A DNA stretch of 64,000 nucleotides. It comes from JAFGSZ01 sp964492185 (GTDB lineage Bacteria > Bacteroidota > Bacteroidia > Bacteroidales > UBA10428). A model generated the notes under the pieces. It searched no databases. It was given only the letters and a program-made list of their open reading frames with translations, and had not been told where the DNA came from. Positions 8,806 to 17,550 of this stretch are shown one piece after another. The stretch lies in contig CAZBJH010000002.1 in NCBI GenBank assembly GCA_964492185.1, positions 10,726 through 74,725 of the forward strand, written 5' to 3'. Position 1 is the stretch's first letter. Every line of letters begins with the position of its first letter. The position numbers and the translations under genes were made by a program.

Positions 8806-9392
8806 GATTGTTCAATTATTCTATCATGATTATAATTAAGCATGTTGTTCACTCCGTCAAACATTTTTGGTTCATATTCTATCTCCAAATATTTACAGAT
8901 CTCTTTTAATGTTTCAACTGTTGAAGATGTTAATGTATTATAATCAATGGTTAACCCGGGAATTTTATTTAATAATTCCTGCCCTTCATAAAAGTGCTTT
9001 TCAGCCTTTCTATTAGATACCCCAGTTCTCTTAACTATGCTTTGAATATTTGCTTCTTTTGATCTGTATATTTTTATTATTTTACAATTCTCTTTTAAAA
9101 GGTCCTGAATATTAAACCTTGCCGAAGGGCTTAATACAATATTAATTCCAATCGCTTTCAATATTCTTTTTGTTTTTATATATAAAAGCGATTTAATCCT
9201 CGTCGTCTTTTTTTTCCATCTAATATCAGATGGAACACAAAGTTTATTTCCCTGATATTTTTTACCAATCAACTTATTTTGATCGCCCGTAACAGATTGT
9301 GATAACATGTTAATATCAGAATGTGCACCTAATAAAGCAGCAAGTAATGTAGTTCCTGATCTTTGTACTCCAAATATATAAAGCTTAATCAT
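8802..9392 (-). CDS. Sulfotransferase family protein (PAPS-dependent)
   Basis: A 196-residue protein with the two PAPS-binding signatures of sulfotransferases: the 5'-phosphosulfate loop GVQRSGTTLLAALL at residues 8-21 and a strand-loop KIIKIYRSKEANI near 100-112 that resembles the 3'-phosphate-binding element. A basic C-terminal half with FDGVNN follows. It would transfer sulfate from PAPS to a sugar hydroxyl or amine, here presumably in the surface glycan made by the neighbouring genes; PAPS-synthesis genes are not in the window. It is shorter than typical members (250-300 residues) but both ends look intact. First gene of the small leftward unit that continues into the split GT9 gene through an ATGA overlap. 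Confidence 0.72.
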   Translation of the reverse strand: MIKLYIFGVQRSGTTLLAALLGAHSDINMLSQSVTGDQNKLIGKKYQGNKLCVPSDIRWKKKTTRIKSLLYIKTKRILKAIGINIVLSPSARFNIQDLLKENCKIIKIYRSKEANIQSIVKRTGVSNRKAEKHFYEGQELLNKIPGLTIDYNTLTSSTVETLKEICKYLEIEYEPKMFDGVNNMLNYNHDRIIEQS

Positions 9393-9456
9393 TAGAATTT
9401 TATTGTATTTACTGTTCTTATCTTTTTATAATCATTACAGAATATTTATTATCCTA

Positions 9457-9620
9457 TTGTCTGTCCATAAAGTCCCATTTGCCGCGTTACGCTTGTCCGA
9501 AAATTGCTCATTTACGACAAGTAAACTCCGCGTTTCCGGACCGCGCGAGTCTTGCAAATGGAACTTTCTGAACAGACACATGACCAGTTAAACATTTTGA
9601 CAACTTTTATAGACGGACAC
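9457..9620 (+). mobile_element. MITE copy B (type 1, about 164 bp)
   Basis: Begins TTGTCTGTCCATAAAGT (first base changed from the usual G) and ends TTTTATAGACGGACAC. Interior nearly identical to copies D, E and F. The flank TATCTA follows at 9621 and ATCCTA precedes, a decayed target duplication. It lies between the sulfotransferase start and the flippase end; the remainder of that 417-base interval (9621-9809) shows nothing else recognisable. Confidence 0.8.
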
Positions 9621-9809
9621 TATCTAATGATAAATATTACCTTATGAATCCTTAATTCTAATCCATATAACTCAAATATGTTTTCACAGGGTCAAAGATA
9701 TTAATTTTTGTATGTATCAAGGGCATAATATGAAAGCTTATGTGGCCGGAAACATAGACAGTGGACTAATAATCTTTATTAATTGTAATCTGTATCGAAA
9801 CAGATTTTA

Positions 9810-11318
9810 TTATTTAAGCCCTAAATTTTGTGTTACTATTCTTTTCCAGTTTTTCGGATTTTTATAGCTTTTCCATATTTTCTTCAATGTTTTAATTTCT
9901 ATCTCTTCATAAAAATTAAATGCATATAGTATAAATGGGAAACCAATAAAAAGCATAATTTTTATACTCAGACGAAGCCATACATTCCATCCGGATATTA
10001 TAAGTCCCGTAATAACAAAAAAAACAAGCATCAGGATCATTACAGCAATCTTTTTCCACTCATAAGGAATAAAATACATTTTTTGCGAAGCAACAGAAAT
10101 AGCAAGGAAGAAAAAAATATGAGATATAAGTGTTGCGAGACCAGCTCCATATATATCCCAAACCGGAATAAACACCAAATTCAACCCGATATTAATAACA
10201 CTTGTTAAAAAGATCAGCAGTCCCATAACAGAAGTCCGCTTTGTGATAATCAAGCCAATGGTTGCATTATGTTTGAGCAAATCAAAAAGCAAAGCAAAGG
10301 AAATTAGCGGAATAACACCATTTGCATTCCAGTATGCTTTTGCGCCAGTAATAACTTTAATTAGCTCAAGAGAAAAAAGAGAAAGTCCTAATAACGTAAT
10401 CGCAAAAACAAATCCTGAATAAGTCATGCTCTTTGAATAAAACCGTTTATTACCAGGTTCTGTCATTTTCTTCATCCGAAGTGGGGTCAGTGCAGAGATG
10501 ATAGATGTAGTAATAACAATTTTCAGGGTATTGGCAATACGAAAACCCAGTGAATATATGCCGGTATTTTCCAGGCCAGACATTGAATTTAACATATAAC
10601 GGTCTGTTACCGACATAATGACAGTTGAAACAGTTGCCAGCATCAATGGAAAACCATACGAAAGCATTTGTAAAAGAATGTTTTTTTGAAAATGTATGCT
10701 AATATTTTTGAATACATATGGAAGAAGGAGTAATAAAGTAAAACAATCACCTATTACATAAGCTTCCCATATTGCTTCCAGACCTCTGTCCTTTAATAAA
10801 ATCCCCCATAAAATCAATCCTAATTTAAGTGTAAAATTTGAAACCTGAACAAATGTAAACAATCCTGATCTTGATTGAATTTTTGCCAGGGTTAATACAT
10901 GCTGACTGATAATCTGTAATCCTGCACTGCAAATAGTTAATTTTAAAAGGTAGCTATATGTTGTTTTACTAAATATTAACCGGGAAAAAATATCAGCATT
11001 TTGAGTTAAAAGAAAAATAACAGGAATAAGAGTAATGATAAGGAAAACCAGAGTGGTAAAAAAAATGCTTTTCTGGTTGTTAATATACTTCTTATCCCAA
11101 TACCATCTTTTCAGGCTGTTTGCCATAGACATGGAAAGCAAGCCTACAAGTAAATGAACAGTAGCCTCCAGCACGGCCAAAACTCCATAATCAGCTTTAC
11201 TCAGGTATTCCGGATCTGTATATATAGGAATAAGTATAAGCCCTATTGCTTTTGTGGCAATATTGCCCAAAGCATATATGGTTGAATTTTTCGATGTGCT
11301 TTTAATATCCTGGAGCAT
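9810..11318 (-). CDS. Polysaccharide flippase (Wzx-like, MOP superfamily)
   Basis: A 502-residue polytopic protein with about 12-14 hydrophobic helices and no soluble domain, as expected for the MOP/MATE-type exporters that flip lipid-linked oligosaccharides to the periplasmic face. The N-terminal stretch (STIYALGNIATKAIGLILIPIY) is a typical opening for this family, and the paired helices with DRYMLNSMSGLENTGIYSLGFRI in the middle are characteristic. The gene is A/T-rich compared with the flanking core genes and is bracketed by MITE copies B and C. It would move the product of the surrounding glycosyltransferases; substrate unknown. The start ATG at 11318 is preceded by a long A/T-rich spacer without a clear promoter. 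Confidence 0.85.
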   Translation of the reverse strand: MLQDIKSTSKNSTIYALGNIATKAIGLILIPIYTDPEYLSKADYGVLAVLEATVHLLVGLLSMSMANSLKRWYWDKKYINNQKSIFFTTLVFLIITLIPVIFLLTQNADIFSRLIFSKTTYSYLLKLTICSAGLQIISQHVLTLAKIQSRSGLFTFVQVSNFTLKLGLILWGILLKDRGLEAIWEAYVIGDCFTLLLLLPYVFKNISIHFQKNILLQMLSYGFPLMLATVSTVIMSVTDRYMLNSMSGLENTGIYSLGFRIANTLKIVITTSIISALTPLRMKKMTEPGNKRFYSKSMTYSGFVFAITLLGLSLFSLELIKVITGAKAYWNANGVIPLISFALLFDLLKHNATIGLIITKRTSVMGLLIFLTSVINIGLNLVFIPVWDIYGAGLATLISHIFFFLAISVASQKMYFIPYEWKKIAVMILMLVFFVITGLIISGWNVWLRLSIKIMLFIGFPFILYAFNFYEEIEIKTLKKIWKSYKNPKNWKRIVTQNLGLK

Positions 11319-11626
11319 ATTATTATACTATCTGAAATAAACAAATAATATTATTGTAATACATGATCTTTTCTACATGTATAAATATCGAACTATTGTT
11401 AGAAAAAAAAATGTTTAATTAATCCAAAGATGACAGGTATTACATTTATTACATAATAAATTGACAAATGTACTATATGAAAATATATGTCTTATAAAAA
11501 AACCCTGATTTTTATGAAGTATTTTCAGGCAAAAAAACTCCAAATATACCCTGTTATAACCAGCACTAAATCTTGTGTTATACAGTACCTATAGATTACT
11601 GAGAAAATCTAAATGCATTGTAATTA

Positions 11627-11766
11627 GAGATTTTCTATAAAGTCATAGTGTTTGTTCAGAATGTTCGAGATCAAGACGTGAACATTTTAAACCGCGGTAT
11701 ACTAAAGTATTTGATGATTTAAAATGTGAGCAGCAACGCGGATATCGGACATTTATGGAGAGGCAC
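11627..11766 (-). mobile_element. MITE copy C (type 2, 140 bp, reverse orientation)
   Basis: Reverse complement of the type-2 sequence at 4434-4574 with scattered changes. It is flanked by perfect TAATTA duplications at 11621-11626 and 11767-11772. It occupies part of the 639-base interval 11319-11957 between the flippase and the methyltransferase; the rest is A/T-rich and I see no gene or structured element in it. Confidence 0.85.
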
Positions 11767-11957
11767 TAATTAATATTTCTTCAATTTTAACTTTTTATTA
11801 GCATACGAAGTAGATTGGAAAGGCAATATTCACAAAATCACTTATTAGTTTTTAAAAATTATTAATCTAAAATAGGTAAATCAATTCTTATAATATTTCT
11901 CTCCTCTGTATGCAAACTATGAAAAATTGAAAACTAAATCGAAATATTTAGGTTGTC

Positions 11958-12854
11958 ATGGAAAAGATATTTAATTTGGCTCAAAAATATATCGTCGTGG
12001 CAAACGGGTTACTTAATTGCGAAATTTTTAGTACTATGAAAAAAGAATGGATGAATCCGGAAAATCTGAATTTTAAAAATGATTATGAAAAAGCAATGTA
12101 TTATAAGCATTTCAAAGCATATACATTTGTTTATGATATAATTAATGGGAAAAGAGTATTAGAATTAGGATGTGGTGCCGGATATGGAATTAATCATCTT
12201 GCTCAAAAAGCAGAAAAAATAGTTACAGTGGACATTGATATTGACTCGATCAACTATGCAAGAAAAAATACAAATGCAAAAAATATTGAATTTATACATC
12301 AGGATATTTTGGATGGGTTGAATTTTGAAAATGAAAGCTTTGATATTATTATTTCATTTCAGGTCTTTGAGCATTTTACACGCAAGGACCTTCCAATTTA
12401 TTTACAGGAGATCTCCAGGCTCCTGAAACCAAACGGAACAGTTTACCTCACCACCCCAAACAGGGAGATCAGGTTATATCCCTTTCAAAAGCCACTTAAT
12501 AAATATCATCCGGTTGAATATTCCTATAAATCATTGAAAAAAGTATTATGTCATTATTTTCGGGAATGCAAAATACTAGCTTTACGCTCTGATCCGGTAA
12601 TTGAAGAATTATTTAATAAAAGGAAAAAAATGAAAATTCATTATGTATATATTTTAAAGCCGATACGGGGCGTTGTATTATCCATATCTAAAGCATTAAA
12701 ATTGAAATTTCTCGTAAACTACTTAAACAGACGGTCACGTTATATTATTCCTCATCACGATTTAAATATTGGGGATATCACTTATGAAAATTTTTGGTAT
12801 GAAAAAAAAGAATATCACAAAGGCATTGATTTTATGGCTATATGCAAGAAGTAA
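11958..12854 (+). CDS. Class I SAM-dependent methyltransferase
   Basis: A 298-residue protein with the Rossmann-type methyltransferase core: motif I VLELGCGAGYGINHL near residues 70-84, the acidic end of strand 2 in VTVDIDIDS, motif III-like IEFIHQDILDG, and motif IV FDIIISFQVFEHF. The C-terminal third (TTPNREIRLYPFQKPLNKYHPVEYS) is typical of Methyltransf_11/23 proteins found in polysaccharide clusters. It probably methylates a sugar or lipid-linked intermediate. The gene is A/T-rich like the flippase and split GT9 genes, alone on the plus strand, and faces the leftward acyl cassette. Substrate not predictable. Confidence 0.8.
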   Translation: MEKIFNLAQKYIVVANGLLNCEIFSTMKKEWMNPENLNFKNDYEKAMYYKHFKAYTFVYDIINGKRVLELGCGAGYGINHLAQKAEKIVTVDIDIDSINYARKNTNAKNIEFIHQDILDGLNFENESFDIIISFQVFEHFTRKDLPIYLQEISRLLKPNGTVYLTTPNREIRLYPFQKPLNKYHPVEYSYKSLKKVLCHYFRECKILALRSDPVIEELFNKRKKMKIHYVYILKPIRGVVLSISKALKLKFLVNYLNRRSRYIIPHHDLNIGDITYENFWYEKKEYHKGIDFMAICKK

Positions 12855-13003
12855 TAATTCAAAACACAGTACTAACTTGTCGTCCTTAAAAGTCGGGCTC
12901 AAATATAGAAATGAATTTCATTGCCATTCATCATGATAAGAAAAGTATACTGAATAATATTGCTGCAAAATACTTTCCCCTTTCTCATTAATGGTATAAT
13001 CCA

Positions 13004-14473
13004 TTACTCGCCCTTATCTCTTAACTCATTCTTTTTAACTTTTCCGGAACTGGTTTTTGGAAGGTGATCGATAAAAACAAAATAACGTGGTACTTTATAT
13101 AATTCCAGTCGGTCTCTTAAAAACCCGGCTAATTCCTCTAATACTGGTTTCTTTTTTTTATCATTAAGAACGATAAATGCTTTTATTGTATCTCCGGTCA
13201 GTGCATTTTCCTCATGGGATCCAACACATGCACATTCCTTTATTCCCGGATATGTGCAAATTACATTTTCAATTTCAAGCGGGGCGACTTTTTTCCCTCC
13301 TACATTGATGATATCATCATTTCTGCCACTGAAAAAAACGTATCCTTCATTATCGATATAACCCAAATCCCCGGTTTTAAACCACCCATCCAGATCCTTT
13401 TCTTTTGTCAATTCAGGATTATTCCAATATCCGGGGGTTTTAATGTCTCCCGCTACCACGATCTCTCCAATCTCACCTGCAGCACACACCTCTCCGTAAT
13501 CATTTACTATCCTCACTTTAACATTCGGACTGGCCTTACCAAGAGCATTGATTTTTTCTCCTGCAAGATGAAATTCAGTGAAAATATTAGCCGCCACCTC
13601 GGTAAGACCATAATGCATGCAGATCCTGGTATGAGGCAAATTGGCCACCAGTTCTTTTTTTTCTTCCGTTCCTAAAGGTGAACTTCCGAATTCCATATAT
13701 TTCAAATGCCTGAAATAATCAACATATTTCTGCTTCATAAGCTTCCTTATCACCGAAAAGCCGGCCGGAACCATACAAATTCCGGTGGCATGGTATTTTT
13801 CAATTGCACGAAAAATAAGACCGGGAAATAAAAACCCATCTATTAAGATTAGGGTGGCCCCCAAATATAAATTTGTCCGTAATCGTCGCAAACCAAAGGC
13901 ATGGTGTAAAGGAAGAGGTATTATTTCGGTATCCGAATGATCATTACCGATAAAAATATTTGTGTTCACTGCACCGGCCAGGATATTCAAGTGAGATAAC
14001 ATAACTCCTTTTGAAATACCCGTAGTACCGGTTGTAAATAATAAATCAGCAATATCATCCGAATCAGGAAAACTGTAATCATTAAGAAGATCATTGCTCA
14101 ATACCGACTCGTTCAATGAATGTATCTTATATCCTGTCTCAATTTTCCTGTTCATTATTACTATTCCGGGTTCTACCTGCTCTATGATATCCCTGACCCT
14201 GGTATCCGGTAATTTATTATCAAACGGAACCGCGATAGCACCTGTTAAATGACAGGCAAGATAAACATAGACGAATAAAGGATTTTTTTCGGCCATGAAC
14301 ACTACACGGTCTCCTTTTTCTATTCCTTGTGATTTTAAAAAGACAGCTGTTTTTCTTATGCTTTTTATTAAAAATCCATAGGAGATTTCTTCGTCCCGGA
14401 AAACAATCGCTGTTTTTCCGGGTGTTTTCTCCGCGTTGATAAAAACTCCTTTAATTATTGAATCGTATACCAT
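13004..14473 (-). CDS. Acyl-AMP ligase (ANL superfamily)
   Basis: A 489-residue adenylate-forming enzyme that activates a carboxylic acid with ATP and passes it to CoA or to an acyl carrier protein. Visible core motifs: A3 LLFTTGTTGISKGV (about residues 147-160), A5 MHYGLTE, A7 WFKTGDLG, A8 GRNDDIINVGGKKVAPLEIE and the A10 lysine region LPKTSSGKVKK. Its ATG overlaps the stop of the carrier-protein gene (TAATG), so it almost certainly loads that carrier. It is the last gene of the leftward cassette GT4, PIG-L, LpxD-like, ACP, ligase. Which acid is activated is unknown; chain length cannot be read from the pocket by eye. Confidence 0.87.
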   Translation of the reverse strand: MVYDSIIKGVFINAEKTPGKTAIVFRDEEISYGFLIKSIRKTAVFLKSQGIEKGDRVVFMAEKNPLFVYVYLACHLTGAIAVPFDNKLPDTRVRDIIEQVEPGIVIMNRKIETGYKIHSLNESVLSNDLLNDYSFPDSDDIADLLFTTGTTGISKGVMLSHLNILAGAVNTNIFIGNDHSDTEIIPLPLHHAFGLRRLRTNLYLGATLILIDGFLFPGLIFRAIEKYHATGICMVPAGFSVIRKLMKQKYVDYFRHLKYMEFGSSPLGTEEKKELVANLPHTRICMHYGLTEVAANIFTEFHLAGEKINALGKASPNVKVRIVNDYGEVCAAGEIGEIVVAGDIKTPGYWNNPELTKEKDLDGWFKTGDLGYIDNEGYVFFSGRNDDIINVGGKKVAPLEIENVICTYPGIKECACVGSHEENALTGDTIKAFIVLNDKKKKPVLEELAGFLRDRLELYKVPRYFVFIDHLPKTSSGKVKKNELRDKGE

Positions 14474-14724
14474 TATCGCGGATGAATATCTTTTGAGGCC
14501 AATAAGACTTTAATATCCCCGATCGTTCTAATATTCTGAATTTCTTCGGGTGTTATTTCAATATCATATTCTTCTTCGATAGCAGTAATAATATTAACAT
14601 GCCCCAATGAATCCCACGAATCAATGTCTGCCGGACCTGTTTCATCATTCATTATCTGGTGTTCATCAATAAGAAGCGTTTCTCTTATTATTTTTTCAAT
14701 CTCCATATAAACATAGTTTATCAT
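14473..14724 (-). CDS. Acyl carrier protein, cassette-specific
   Basis: An 83-residue four-helix carrier with the phosphopantetheine-attachment serine in DSWDSLGHV (about residue 43) and the acidic recognition helix AIEEEYDIEITPEEI. It is diverged from housekeeping AcpP (which has DSLDTVELVM-like wording) and resembles carriers in glycan and lipid modification clusters. Its ATG overlaps the TGA of the LpxD-like gene and its stop overlaps the ATG of the ligase, so the three are translated together. It most likely hands an activated acyl group from the ligase to the N-acyltransferase. A second in-frame ATG at 14706 is an alternative start. Confidence 0.87.
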   Translation of the reverse strand: MINYVYMEIEKIIRETLLIDEHQIMNDETGPADIDSWDSLGHVNIITAIEEEYDIEITPEEIQNIRTIGDIKVLLASKDIHPR

Positions 14725-15629
14725 TTCTTATTCCTTGGAAGAACTTTTCTTCCCAATGCCTGAAAACCATCCGGTATATCGTGTGAAACAACAGCCCCGG
14801 CTGAAATAAAAACATCATTACCGATCGATAATTTGTTGAGAACGGTTGCATTAGGGCTGATCCAGACCCTGTCGCCCACCGTTGTGGAACCGGCAATTGT
14901 GGAACAACCTGTTATCAGACAATCCTTCCCTATTTTAACATTATGGGAAATATGGACCGACTTGGAAACTTTTGTTCCTTTTCCGATAATGGTATTATCA
15001 AGGGTTCCCCTGTCAATGGTAGTGCCCGCCCCTATTTCAACATCATCATGAATTTCAAGACCCCCAATATGCGTAACCCGTTCCCATTCATCTTTTTCAT
15101 TTTGAGCAAAACCGAAACCTTCTGCTCCCAATATCACCCCGGCTTCTATTACAACATTATTACCGACAGTCGTACCATCATATAAAAAACAATTGCCATG
15201 AATGATAACATCCTCACCAACTGTACACATACCGATAAAACAATTGGGGCCGATGAAAGCGCTTCCGGCGATACAGGCATCCGGATGCACAGTGGTCGTG
15301 GTATGTATTCCGGGATCGGAGCGACCGTCATATATCGTCTTCATTAAACGGGATAAGGTCAGTTTCGGGTTATCAACCAATATAAATCCTTTTTCTTTTA
15401 ATAACCGGGAAGTACGATTAATTGAATGATCACATATAATTAAACGGCCCGCTGTCTTTTCAATTAATTGTTGTTTATCCTCCCGCTTCGGATGACACCA
15501 GACAATCGAATGTTCATTAGCATCTGATATGCTTCTGATATTATCAAGATAATCTATTGACGAATTCCCCTGGAATTCATAATCCGTATGTATCCGGTCC
15601 AGAATTTCTTGTACACTATGCTTTTTCAT
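14721..15629 (-). CDS. LpxD-like N-acyltransferase (left-handed beta-helix)
   Basis: A 302-residue hexapeptide-repeat protein with LpxD architecture. The N-terminal 100 residues form an LpxD-type uridine-binding-like domain; residues about 105-285 are hexapeptide turns (HPDACIAGSAFIGPNCFIG and onward). LpxD landmarks are present: VILGAEGFGFA, EIGAGTTIDRGTL, and VHISHNVKIG carrying the histidine that is catalytic in LpxD. LpxD uses acyl-ACP to N-acylate glucosamine on a UDP-sugar, directly after LpxC deacetylates it. Here no lpxC or other lipid A gene is adjacent; instead a PIG-L deacetylase precedes it and an ACP and an acyl-AMP ligase follow. I infer a dedicated sugar N-acyltransferase rather than the housekeeping LpxD, but the latter is not excluded. 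Confidence 0.8.
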   Translation of the reverse strand: MKKHSVQEILDRIHTDYEFQGNSSIDYLDNIRSISDANEHSIVWCHPKREDKQQLIEKTAGRLIICDHSINRTSRLLKEKGFILVDNPKLTLSRLMKTIYDGRSDPGIHTTTTVHPDACIAGSAFIGPNCFIGMCTVGEDVIIHGNCFLYDGTTVGNNVVIEAGVILGAEGFGFAQNEKDEWERVTHIGGLEIHDDVEIGAGTTIDRGTLDNTIIGKGTKVSKSVHISHNVKIGKDCLITGCSTIAGSTTVGDRVWISPNATVLNKLSIGNDVFISAGAVVSHDIPDGFQALGRKVLPRNKK

Positions 15630-15644
15630 ATAATATCACTTTGA

Positions 15645-16292
15645 TTAAATAATCCACCTGATCACTTCAAACGCTTCTGCATATTCGGCCTTCACCATCA
15701 CCCCCCGTGTCTTTGCCAGGCTGAAAATAAAATCTTCGGAAGAATAATACCTCATTTTCTGTGAATTATAAGCATCAAGAGCATATATTTTACTTCTCAA
15801 ATGTTTTCCCTTAAGTTGAATAAAGCATTGATTATGGAAGTTCATGTTGTTCCATGGAACCTCATAACCAAGAATTGACGTATCTTTAAATGCCCTGAGT
15901 CCTTCCATGGCAACAGTACTGTGATCCTGGTGCAAATCCTGAAGGACAGGCATAAACACCAGATCCGGGTCAATATCACTTTTTATCCGTACCAGCTCTT
16001 CAAGAATATCCTGTCGTACATAATTTAATTTACGAACAGTAAATCCATAAATAATAAGATTTTCACGAGGTATTCCCAGACGCTTTGTTGCCTCCTTTAC
16101 CTCAATTTCCAAAATATTCTCCGGCATCCCCTTGGGAACCGATTCTTTGGCTGTTGAAAAAGCAATATAATATACATTATATTTTTCTTCCAGAAATTTA
16201 GCAATACTGCCGCCACAACCAAACTCCCCGTCATCGGTATGAGGTGCCAGAACAAGAATATTATTCGTTTTTTTAGAATTTATCATATGCAT
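15645..16292 (-). CDS. PIG-L family (LmbE-like) N-acetylglucosamine deacetylase
   Basis: A 215-residue zinc-dependent deacetylase. Motif 1, ILVLAPHTDDGEFGCGG (about residues 12-28), corresponds to the metal-binding PHxDD of PIG-L/MshB/BshB; the second, LHQDHSTVAMEG near 121-132, supplies the HxxDH histidines. Family members remove N-acetyl from GlcNAc-containing acceptors. It overlaps the upstream GT4 gene by 20 bases and is 15 bases upstream of the LpxD-like N-acyltransferase, suggesting the amine it exposes is re-acylated by that neighbour. The bacillithiol pathway is an alternative context for GT4 plus PIG-L pairs (BshA/BshB), but the acyl genes downstream argue for glycan or lipid modification. 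Confidence 0.85.
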   Translation of the reverse strand: MHMINSKKTNNILVLAPHTDDGEFGCGGSIAKFLEEKYNVYYIAFSTAKESVPKGMPENILEIEVKEATKRLGIPRENLIIYGFTVRKLNYVRQDILEELVRIKSDIDPDLVFMPVLQDLHQDHSTVAMEGLRAFKDTSILGYEVPWNNMNFHNQCFIQLKGKHLRSKIYALDAYNSQKMRYYSSEDFIFSLAKTRGVMVKAEYAEAFEVIRWII

Positions 16293-17457
16293 TAATTAAG
16301 TCATTAACGGTTTTTTCCCATACAAATTTATCTTTTACTTTTTTACAATTTTCAGCAAATTCGGTTTCAAGTTCAGGATGTTTATAAATATACTTTACCT
16401 TTTCTGCAAAATCCCCGGGATCTCCATCAGATATTGATAAGCCCAGGTTATATTTTTCAACCATTGTACGTACCATCCTGCCCTGCCCGACAATTAAAGG
16501 CTTATTCGAAATAATATACTGGTAAACTTTAGTTGCTATCGTATTATTTTGTTCGTCCCGTACCACCCTGGAGATATTAACACAAACATTACTGGCCTCA
16601 AGGTATAATGGCAATTCCTCTATAGGCATAAACCCCACATAATCAACAAATTGGTCTACTTTTAATTGTTTTGCCAGTTTTACCGGATCAAAATTTTTCA
16701 TCATCATACCTGCAATAACAAATTTAATATTCGGAATTTCCTTTGACAAATTTACCAGGGCTTTTATTACTATATCAAGGCTTCTTAATACATCAATGGT
16801 TCCGGCATAAAAAATAACAAAGTTGTCTTTATATCTATTGAGAACAGTATTATCATCCGGCTTTCGTTTGAGAAAATCTTCCGAGGGTGTATTAGGTGTG
16901 ACAATTATCTTATCAGGCATGATGCCTGTTTCTTTAATATATAATTGCCTGAGCGGTTCTTCAACAGTAATTACAAGATCAGCTTTATGCAGGTATTTCC
17001 TTTCATAATTTTTCCAGTCAGACAACCAGTTAACTACCCTTCCAATACCCCTGTTCAAATGGGCTGTATGAACGATCCAGTTACTGTAATATTCATGCTG
17101 ATCGCAAATAAGCTTCGCCCCTGATCTCTTTTTAAAATAATAACCGGTTTTTGACAAGGGCAGATCATGCACATGAATAGCATCAAAAGGAAATTCCCTT
17201 TGTATAGATTTAATATATTTTTTCCAGTACCTGAAATACAATGGAATGATCAAACAGGCAGCACTTAATTTGAACATTAAGTTTGATATAGGCCTGCGGT
17301 ATATCGTATATCCATCATTTCGTTCCACTCCCGGACCATTAATGAATGTGTAAGTTGCTATGGCCACTTCATGGCCCGCTTCCATCAGTGAACTGATTTC
17401 CTTTTCAACGCGACTGTCAGGGGGAAATTCCCGTTCCAGTATCATTAATATCCTCAT
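16273..17457 (-). CDS. Glycosyltransferase, GT4
   Basis: A 394-residue GT-B transferase, first gene of the acyl cassette. It opens MRILMILEREFPPDSRVEKEISSL, a common start for Bacteroidota GT4 enzymes; VIFYAGTIDVLRSLDIVI marks the linker into the donor domain, and the E(x7)E region lies around VYQYIISNKPLIVGQG with the usual first Glu not obvious. A TTG start at 17481 is possible but the -7-like box CATCTTTG (minus strand, 17479-17486) covers it, so ATG 17457 is preferred. It probably transfers a GlcNAc-type sugar that the overlapping PIG-L gene then deacetylates; donor not proven. Divergent from the YfhO-type gene across 93 bases. Confidence 0.83.
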   Translation of the reverse strand: MRILMILEREFPPDSRVEKEISSLMEAGHEVAIATYTFINGPGVERNDGYTIYRRPISNLMFKLSAACLIIPLYFRYWKKYIKSIQREFPFDAIHVHDLPLSKTGYYFKKRSGAKLICDQHEYYSNWIVHTAHLNRGIGRVVNWLSDWKNYERKYLHKADLVITVEEPLRQLYIKETGIMPDKIIVTPNTPSEDFLKRKPDDNTVLNRYKDNFVIFYAGTIDVLRSLDIVIKALVNLSKEIPNIKFVIAGMMMKNFDPVKLAKQLKVDQFVDYVGFMPIEELPLYLEASNVCVNISRVVRDEQNNTIATKVYQYIISNKPLIVGQGRMVRTMVEKYNLGLSISDGDPGDFAEKVKYIYKHPELETEFAENCKKVKDKFVWEKTVNDLINAYDKF

Positions 17458-17550
17458 AATTCTGTTTAAAATTTGATTCAAAGATGAATTATTTTTTTTA
17501 ATATCGCTTAATTTTTAGCTTTCTTTACATATACACGAAAAAAAATAGTT

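Noticed and set aside
9403..9591. 62-residue plus-strand open frame
   Set aside because: It runs through MITE copy B; the sequence is shared with other MITE copies where the frame is not kept.
16273..16292. Bacillithiol (BshA/BshB) pathway for the GT4 plus PIG-L pair
   Set aside because: The pair continues into N-acyltransferase, ACP and acyl ligase genes, which bacillithiol synthesis does not use; no BshC in the window.
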